Source: Clostridiales bacterium (lineage in GTDB: Bacteria; Bacillota; Clostridia; Oscillospirales; Oscillospiraceae). From it: a stretch of DNA of 64,000 nt. The notes below the pieces were generated by a model. It had not been told where the DNA came from and did no database searches. It saw only the letters and a list, made by a program, of their open reading frames with translations. Shown here one piece after another: positions 59,336 through 64,000 of the stretch (positions are counted from its first letter, which is position 1; each line of letters starts with the position of its first letter). The translations under genes were made by a program, and so were the position numbers. The stretch lies in the NCBI GenBank assembly GCA_029265405.1, contig JAJUJI010000003.1, forward strand, positions 1 through 64,000, in the 5' to 3' direction.

Positions 59336-59368
59336 AAAAGGGCGCAAAGCATAGCTTTGCGCCCTTTT
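59336..59368 (+). terminator. Bidirectional terminator after the prepilin peptidase gene
   Basis: A perfect 15-bp stem AAAAGGGCGCAAAGC/GCTTTGCGCCCTTTT (59336-59350, 59354-59368) with an ATA loop; usable from both sides. Confidence 0.93.
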
Positions 59369-59408
59369 ACGGCGCCGCCGCATATGCGGCGCCCCGAGCG
59401 TCCGGGCC

Positions 59409-60095
59409 TCAGCCCTTCATATCCTTTTTCTTAAGCTCTAAGTACCCGATAACGGAAACAATAAGGGCGCTGAGAGCGTCTGTTATCAGGTCCTTCATGG
59501 TGTCGCGCAGCGCGGCGTGTCCCGCCAGCAGGACTCCCGAGGCGGTGCGGAACTTTTGCATGTTCAGGCCGAAGAGCCCGTCACATGTAAACTCGTATAT
59601 TTCCCAAATCGCGCCGAAGGCCAGCGCGAAGGAAAAGGCGAATATCGCCACAAAAAAGGGGCTCAAATTCACCCTGGTCCGGCTGGATTCGTTCAGCATG
59701 TGCACTATGGTGAAGCCCAGGGCGCCCAGCATCCCCCCGCTGAAGGTATGCAGTATCGTATCCCAGTGCGGGATAAGATAATAAAAGTTTCTTACCTCGC
59801 CGAGATATATCGCGCAGAACAGGAATATGTAGTACAAAATGCACATGTAGCTGGGAATGCCGATAGACCATTTCCGTTCCAGCAGGGTCGGCAGGAACAT
59901 AACGGCCAGCCCCAGGCAGCACTGGAGCAGCATCAGTATGCGGTCGCTCTTTATCGTTTCGTAATCGGGGGAGGCAAGCTCGCTTTCCGGCGGCGCAATA
60001 AGGTGATAAAGAGTAAACCCTATCGAAAACAGGAGAGTCGCAAACAGTATTATGCCCGCGACTTCCTTCCACGTCAGCTTTCTGAGCTTTGTCAT
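59409..60095 (-). CDS. Polytopic membrane protein, YjdF/DUF2238-like
   Basis: A 228-residue protein with six likely membrane helices. The central motif HWDTILHTFSGGMLGALGF, the FALAFGAIWEIYEFTCDGLFG stretch with acidic residues in a helix, and DTMKDLITDALSAL near the end are the pattern of the YjdF-like group (related to the VanZ/phosphatase-like membrane family). ATG at 60095 is preferred over GTG at 60104. Function unknown; single gene on its strand. Confidence 0.7.
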   Translation of the reverse strand: MTKLRKLTWKEVAGIILFATLLFSIGFTLYHLIAPPESELASPDYETIKSDRILMLLQCCLGLAVMFLPTLLERKWSIGIPSYMCILYYIFLFCAIYLGEVRNFYYLIPHWDTILHTFSGGMLGALGFTIVHMLNESSRTRVNLSPFFVAIFAFSFALAFGAIWEIYEFTCDGLFGLNMQKFRTASGVLLAGHAALRDTMKDLITDALSALIVSVIGYLELKKKDMKG

Positions 60096-60210
60096 GCTAT
60101 TCACCGTTTTTTAAGTGTTTTAAGCAATTATAGCACGCTTTCTCTTTTAAGCAAGCGCGCGGTAATTAGAGCTTCATTAAGAATCGATTACCGGGCGGCG
60201 CTAAGCGCGC

Positions 60211-61692
60211 TTGCGAAACCGCGCCGCCGCGCGGTTTCCATCACAATCACACAGCAAAGGACTGAGCGGCATCAAGCCTTGGTTTAAAGCCCACTACGCC
60301 GGCCTTCCGGCGGCCCTGTGCGCGACCTATGCCGCGCTCATATCCTCCGTATATCTGCTGGCCTTCGGCAGGGGCGGCTATACGGACATAACCCTTTTCA
60401 AATACGTCCTGTTCTGCTCTCTGACGGGACTTTTTGTCGCGGCTATGCTCATTTTTGCCCGGGGCGGCCGGAGGCTCTCGGCGACACAGTACCTTGTCAT
60501 GCTCTACTGGCTGTTTTCCGCCGTTTCCGCCCTGCTTTCCGAGCACAGGCCGGAGGCGCTGACCGGAATGGGGCGCTATGAGGGCCTTATAACCATCACG
60601 CTTTACTGCGCGGTATTCCTCCTGTTTTCCGCCTTCGGCAAGGCCGACTGGCGGCCGCTTTGGGTCCTGGGAGTCTCGACGTCGCTTTTCTGCCTGATAT
60701 GCTTTTTGCAATTTTTGGGGCTTAACCCCTTCCATCTCTACCCGGAGGGCACGAACTATTACGGCATGTACAGGGATTATTCGGGCCAGTTTGCCGGCAC
60801 GATCGGCAACGCCGGGCTTGTATCGGCCTTTTTGTGCGTGGCGGCGCCGCTGTTCTGGGTTACCGCCCTCAGGCTGAAAAAACCGGCGGCGCTTCCGCCA
60901 GCCGCTCTGGGCCTGGCCGTGCTGGTCTATATCGACGTAAAGGCGGGATTGCTTGGCGTTCTGGCCGGAGGTCTCGTCTCCCTGCCCGTCGTCCTTCCCC
61001 TTCCGCCTAAAAAACGCGGGGTCCTGGCGCTTGCCGTTTTCGCTTTTTTTGCCGCCGCGGCGGCGGCCGTTTATTTTTGCGATTTCGGCGGCGAGGCGCG
61101 CGGAGGCATGCTCTGGGAGGCCCACGAGCTGCTGCACGGCAATTTTGACGACGGCTTCGGCACCGGGCGCATATACATTTGGAAAAACGTCGCCAAGCTT
61201 GTGCCCCAAAGGCCGCTTTTCGGCGGCGGCCCGGACACGCTGGTATATTATATGGACGCGGTCTTTACCCGGCAGGCCGAGGACGGGGCCTATATAGTCA
61301 AAACCATAGACGCGGCGCACAACGAATACCTGAACATCCTCGCAAACCAGGGAGCCCTGGCCCTGCTGGCCTATCTCGCGGCCCTGGCCTGTTCGTTTAG
61401 AAAATGGCTCAAAAGCCGGAGCGCGGCGGCCGCCGCCTGCGGAACCGCCGCGCTGTGCTATTGCGTACAGGCCTTCTTCGGCATCAGCCAGTCCATAAGC
61501 TCTATCTATTTCTGGATAGCCTGGGGCCTGCTGGAGGCCTCGTCGCTCTCCGAGGAGCCCGGCGACGGCGATGCCCGCGTCCCTACGCCTCCTCCGTCAG
61601 CTTGCGGCGGAGCCTTGAGATCGTTTCTTCGCTCACTCCGCAGCCGCGCACATAGCCGGCGACGCCCCCGAAGCTCTCCTCCAGATGCCTGA
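60211..61692 (+). CDS. O-antigen ligase/polymerase-like (Wzy_C) membrane protein
   Basis: A ~490-residue protein with about ten to twelve membrane helices. The Wzy_C-type loop has GTGRIYIWKNVAKLVPQRPLFGGGPDT and DAAHNEYLNILANQGALALLAYL, the conserved Arg and His of lipid-linked glycan ligases. The start is unclear: TTG at 60211 lies within a 10-bp hairpin, and CTG at 60262 directly abuts AAAGGA; no ATG or GTG is available. The last ~36 residues are Arg/Ser/Pro-rich and overlap the convergent phosphatase gene by 110 bp, suggesting a lost stop codon. No glycosyltransferase genes are near. Confidence 0.75.
   Translation: MRNRAAARFPSQSHSKGLSGIKPWFKAHYAGLPAALCATYAALISSVYLLAFGRGGYTDITLFKYVLFCSLTGLFVAAMLIFARGGRRLSATQYLVMLYWLFSAVSALLSEHRPEALTGMGRYEGLITITLYCAVFLLFSAFGKADWRPLWVLGVSTSLFCLICFLQFLGLNPFHLYPEGTNYYGMYRDYSGQFAGTIGNAGLVSAFLCVAAPLFWVTALRLKKPAALPPAALGLAVLVYIDVKAGLLGVLAGGLVSLPVVLPLPPKKRGVLALAVFAFFAAAAAAVYFCDFGGEARGGMLWEAHELLHGNFDDGFGTGRIYIWKNVAKLVPQRPLFGGGPDTLVYYMDAVFTRQAEDGAYIVKTIDAAHNEYLNILANQGALALLAYLAALACSFRKWLKSRSAAAAACGTAALCYCVQAFFGISQSISSIYFWIAWGLLEASSLSEEPGDGDARVPTPPPSACGGALRSFLRSLRSRAHSRRRPRSSPPDA
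60215..60238 (+). repeat. Perfect 10-bp inverted repeat
   Basis: GAAACCGCGC (60215-60224) and GCGCGGTTTC (60229-60238) with a CGCC loop, just before the O-antigen ligase-like gene. No T-run on either side, so it is more likely a structured leader than a terminator. Confidence 0.6.
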
Positions 61693-62371
61693 GCACCGTC
61701 TCCATGGTTTGGGGATCGGTCCTGTAAAAGCCCCTGGTGTAGTCGGGCGTGCCGTCCTCCTTCGTAAAAATAGGGCCTATATCCATTTTTTCATAAAAGG
61801 GAAGCAGGCAGGTCATGGAAAGGGCATAGTCGCACATGATGTCCCGCGAGTCCACTCCGCAAAGCCCCAGCAGCAGGGCGGTGAAAAGGCCCGTCCTGTC
61901 CTTGCCGGTGTAGCAGTGGTAGTGTATGCCGCCCTCCCATTCGGCGGCTGCGGTCAGGGCGCGGCGCACCCAGTCCCGGCCGTTTTCCAATATCTGTATA
62001 TATACGGGCGCCCATTCTATATCGAAAAACCTCTTGTCGACGCCCGGAGGCGGACGGCCCGGCCCCTCCTCCCCCTTTGGGGAAGCCGCGGCCGCGTCCC
62101 CGCTCATCATGGGGCAGTGCATATAGGCTATCCCCTCCACCGAGGCCAGCGCGCTTGGCACGGCCCTTGCCTCCTGCCCGCTCCTCAGATCCATGGAAAG
62201 GGTAATCCCGTAGTCCTTAAGGAATCTTATGTCGCGCTCGGTCAGCCTGCCGGGCACCTCGGAGCGCACGAAGACGCCGTACCTTGTCACCCTGCCGTCG
62301 CGCGTGGGAAAGCCGCCCAAATCGCGGGCGTTTACCAGCCCGTCCAGAGGCAGCCTTTTAAAATGAGCCAT
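61583..62371 (-). CDS. Tyrosine-type protein phosphatase (DSP/Y_phosphatase3 family)
   Basis: A 262-residue enzyme with the CX5R signature HCYTGKDRTG (Cys153, Arg159) and the family N-terminus NARDLGGFPTRDG and VFVRSEVPGRLTERD; the acidic general-acid loop is in the MSMDLRSGQE/CPMMSG region. Bacterial members dephosphorylate phosphotyrosine proteins or phosphoinositides. A low-complexity insert (GDAAAASPKGEEGPGRPPPG, about 91-110) is unusual. Upstream is sigG on the other strand; downstream it overlaps the O-antigen ligase-like gene. Confidence 0.9.
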   Translation of the reverse strand: MAHFKRLPLDGLVNARDLGGFPTRDGRVTRYGVFVRSEVPGRLTERDIRFLKDYGITLSMDLRSGQEARAVPSALASVEGIAYMHCPMMSGDAAAASPKGEEGPGRPPPGVDKRFFDIEWAPVYIQILENGRDWVRRALTAAAEWEGGIHYHCYTGKDRTGLFTALLLGLCGVDSRDIMCDYALSMTCLLPFYEKMDIGPIFTKEDGTPDYTRGFYRTDPQTMETVLRHLEESFGGVAGYVRGCGVSEETISRLRRKLTEEA

Positions 62372-62587
62372 ATATCGCGTGTTCCTCCGTCGCCGAATGC
62401 CGGCGCTTCAAAATATCGGCATACATCTTAAACCATTCGCGTTGCTTTGTCAAACTTTCGGCGGGCAGATGTCATGCTTGTATGTCAAATGCATGCAAAA
62501 TGTCGTTTTTTCGGATTGCTGAAATAAACGCGGCCTTCAATGGCAATACTACTTCCTGCGGAGCTATTCCGCGGGAGGTTGTTTTTT

Positions 62588-63358
62588 ATGCATGGCAAGG
62601 TGGAAATCTGCGGCGTAAACACTGCCCGCCTTAAGGTGCTCAACAGCGACGAAACGCTGGAGCTTCTGAAGAAAGCCAAGGCCGGCGACAAAAACGCCCG
62701 CGAGGAGCTGATAGCGGGAAATCTGCGCCTTGTGCTGTCCGTCATACAAAAATTTACCAACCGCGGCGAAAACCTGGACGACCTGTTCCAGGTGGGCTGC
62801 ATAGGGCTTATCAAGGCCATAGACAATTTTGACATCAGCCAGAACGTGAGGCTCAGCACCTACGGCGTTCCCATGATAATAGGCGAGATACGCCGCTACC
62901 TGCGCGACAACAGCGCGATACGCGTCAGCCGCTCTCTGCGGGACATGGCCTACAAGGTGCTGCAGGCCAAGGAGGCCCTCACCAACGAAAAGCAGACCGA
63001 GCCAACGGTGGAGGAAATAGCCTCCGCCCTGGGGCTAAAAAAGGAGGACGTCGTCATAGCCATGGACGCCATAATGGAGCCCGTCAGCCTCTACGAGCCC
63101 ATATACAACGGCGGCGGCGACGCCATCTACGTCATGGACCAGGTGGGCGACACTAAAAACACGGACGAAAGCTGGCTGGAGCAAATCGCCCTTACGGAGG
63201 CGGTTGCGAAGCTCAGCAAGCGGGAAAAGCATATATTGGCCCTGCGCTTCTACGAGGGCAAAACCCAGATGGAGGTTTCCGCCGAGATAGGCATATCCCA
63301 GGCCCAGGTGTCCAGACTCGAAAAAAATGCGATAAACCAGATTAAAAGATGCATGTAG
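62588..63358 (+). CDS. sigG: RNA polymerase sporulation sigma factor sigma-G
   Basis: Sigma-G directs late forespore transcription, including small acid-soluble spore proteins. The 256-residue protein opens with the diagnostic KVEICGVNTARL, which contacts CsfB/SpoIIAB, then region 2 (LVLSVIQKFTNRGENLDDLFQVGCIGL, DNFDISQNV, STYGVPMIIGEIRRYLRD), region 3 and region 4 (GKTQMEVSAEIGISQAQVSRLEK). GGGAGG lies ahead of the ATG at 62588. spoIIGA and sigE, its usual upstream neighbours, are not here. Confidence 0.96.
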   Translation: MHGKVEICGVNTARLKVLNSDETLELLKKAKAGDKNAREELIAGNLRLVLSVIQKFTNRGENLDDLFQVGCIGLIKAIDNFDISQNVRLSTYGVPMIIGEIRRYLRDNSAIRVSRSLRDMAYKVLQAKEALTNEKQTEPTVEEIASALGLKKEDVVIAMDAIMEPVSLYEPIYNGGGDAIYVMDQVGDTKNTDESWLEQIALTEAVAKLSKREKHILALRFYEGKTQMEVSAEIGISQAQVSRLEKNAINQIKRCM

Positions 63359-63379
63359 GCATTCCCTGCAAGCGCGGGG

Positions 63380-63421
63380 CTCCCGTCGGGCATGGACAAA
63401 GCCCGCCGGGAGTGGTAATAT
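63380..63421 (+). promoter_or_regulatory. Hairpin and promoter between sigG and the AEC gene
   Basis: CTCCCGTCGGGC (63380-63391) and GCCCGCCGGGAG (63401-63412) pair with one mismatch, ending sigG. Overlapping it, TGGACA (63393-63398) and TAATAT (63416-63421) are 17 bp apart and could start the next gene. Confidence 0.5.
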
Positions 63422-63456
63422 AGTCGGGTATTTACTCCGAAAAGGAAAGACCCGAT

Positions 63457-64000
63457 ATGCTTTCTACCCTTCTGTACTGCGCAAACGCGGTAATCCCGGT
63501 TTTTGCCGTCATAGGCCTGGGAAAGCTGCTGGCCGCCAAGGGCGGCGTCGGCGGCGACTTTTTCCGCAGGCTCAACAGGCTGGTCTATCTTTGGCTCATA
63601 CCCGCCGTCCTTTTCAAGGGCATTTACGAGGCCGACATCTACGCCAGCTTTGACGGCGGCCTGGTGCTGTTCATAGCCTCCGGCACCGCGCTGACCTTTC
63701 TCGTCTCCTTCGCGCTGGCAAAAAGGCTCATCAGGGACAAGGCGAAGGCCGCCTCTTTCTGCCAGGGCTGCTTCAAGGGCAACTACATCTTTCTTGCCGT
63801 GCCCATATTGGAAAACCTGCTGGGCGGCCCGGCCATGGGAAAGGTAATGATGGCGGCTCCTTTCATAGTAGTTGTGAACAACATCCTGGCGGTGTTGCTG
63901 TTCTATCTGTTCGGCTGCGGCGGAGAAGGGGAAAAGGGCTTTAGGCGCGTTGCTGCCGTGGCGCTTGGAGTTTTGAAAAACCCCTTCATACTCAGCGTGC
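63457..64000 (+). CDS. AEC-family transporter, N-terminal part (runs off the window)
   Basis: An open frame with no stop before the window end, 181 residues long so far. It starts MLSTLLYCANAVIPVFAVIG, followed by LNRLVYLWLIPAVLFKGIY, the AEC pattern of a first helix and a LWLIPAVLF-type helix, then CFKGNYIFLAVPIL, with the polar break of the fourth helix, and VVNNILAVLLFYLF. AAAGGAAAG precedes the ATG. It is a distant paralogue of the AEC gene at 36099. Substrate unknown. Confidence 0.8.
   Translation, partial: MLSTLLYCANAVIPVFAVIGLGKLLAAKGGVGGDFFRRLNRLVYLWLIPAVLFKGIYEADIYASFDGGLVLFIASGTALTFLVSFALAKRLIRDKAKAASFCQGCFKGNYIFLAVPILENLLGGPAMGKVMMAAPFIVVVNNILAVLLFYLFGCGGEGEKGFRRVAAVALGVLKNPFILSV

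Noticed and set aside
60247-61320. Long minus-strand frame across the O-antigen ligase-like gene
   Set aside because: Arg/Gln/Gly-rich shadow of a membrane protein with clear helices on the plus strand.
1-64000. CRISPR arrays, insertion sequences, prophage genes and tRNA genes
   Set aside because: No regularly spaced repeats, transposases, integrases, phage genes or cloverleaf sequences were recognised by eye; a tRNA scan would settle the last.

Overview
The window comes from the chromosome of a GC-rich, endospore-forming, low-branching Gram-positive bacterium of the class Clostridia, probably close to the Oscillospiraceae and relatives. The evidence is four sporulation landmarks (SpoIIE, SpoIIID, sigma-G and a CotF-type coat protein), Firmicutes-style leader RNAs (a lysine riboswitch and a phenylalanine T-box), a complete meso-diaminopimelate branch (dapA-dapB-lysA), and many small Clostridia-type proteins. 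Isoleucine ATA and arginine AGG codons are frequent in spite of the high GC. No prophage, insertion sequence, CRISPR array or tRNA gene was seen; this is a core-genome segment.

Layout. 1-200 looks like the promoter and leader of an rRNA operon leaving the window to the left. 440-2511: lexA and cysS. 2636-4514 (minus): an arylsulfotransferase-like protein and a MarR regulator. 4669-7342 (minus): a small membrane protein and spoIIE. 7537-10464: CYTH phosphatase and copper ATPase. 10535-17754 (minus): translation and ribosome block rpsB-tsf, then pyrH-frr-uppS-rbfA-nrnA-truB-ribF, split by a terminator after tsf. 18025-22659: oligoendopeptidase F, a membrane-anchored hydrolase and a TPR-GGDEF protein. 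22956-24919 (minus): an alpha-oxoamine synthase resembling serine palmitoyltransferase, overlapping a short-chain dehydrogenase. 25240-29575: argC-argJ-argB-argD behind a promoter with two ARG boxes. 29635-33160 (minus): dapA-dapB-lysA behind a lysine riboswitch. 33206-38248: an unusual SDR, Mpg glycosylase, lytic transglycosylase, DUF1294, AEC transporter and U32 protein. 38590-43521: a complete ribose-type ABC importer. 43669-48350: a NYN-like nuclease, spoIIID, coat proteins, two unknown proteins and a lone MazF. 48357-50475 (minus): a GerS/YdcC-like lipoprotein, nnrD and a membrane protein. 50575-54391: T-box, pheS and pheT. 54416-58245: ireB, small proteins, NlpC/P60 hydrolase, a cysteine-rich protein and YitT. 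58338-64000: prepilin peptidase, membrane protein, O-antigen ligase-like protein, tyrosine phosphatase, sigG and the start of a second AEC transporter.

How the genes work together. The amino-acid block is the clearest regulated unit: arginine synthesis is transcribed rightward under apparent ArgR control, lysine/DAP synthesis leftward under a lysine riboswitch, and both runs end on one shared bidirectional terminator. The translation block supplies ribosomal protein S2, EF-Ts, ribosome recycling, 30S maturation and tRNA pseudouridine, together with UMP kinase, undecaprenyl diphosphate synthase and flavin synthesis. The sporulation genes are scattered rather than in their textbook operons. The most novel-looking locus is the oxoamine synthase/SDR pair at 22956-24919, which could make a sphingoid-base-like lipid in a Gram-positive. 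The NYN protein with a promoter bracketed by a perfect inverted repeat is the second.
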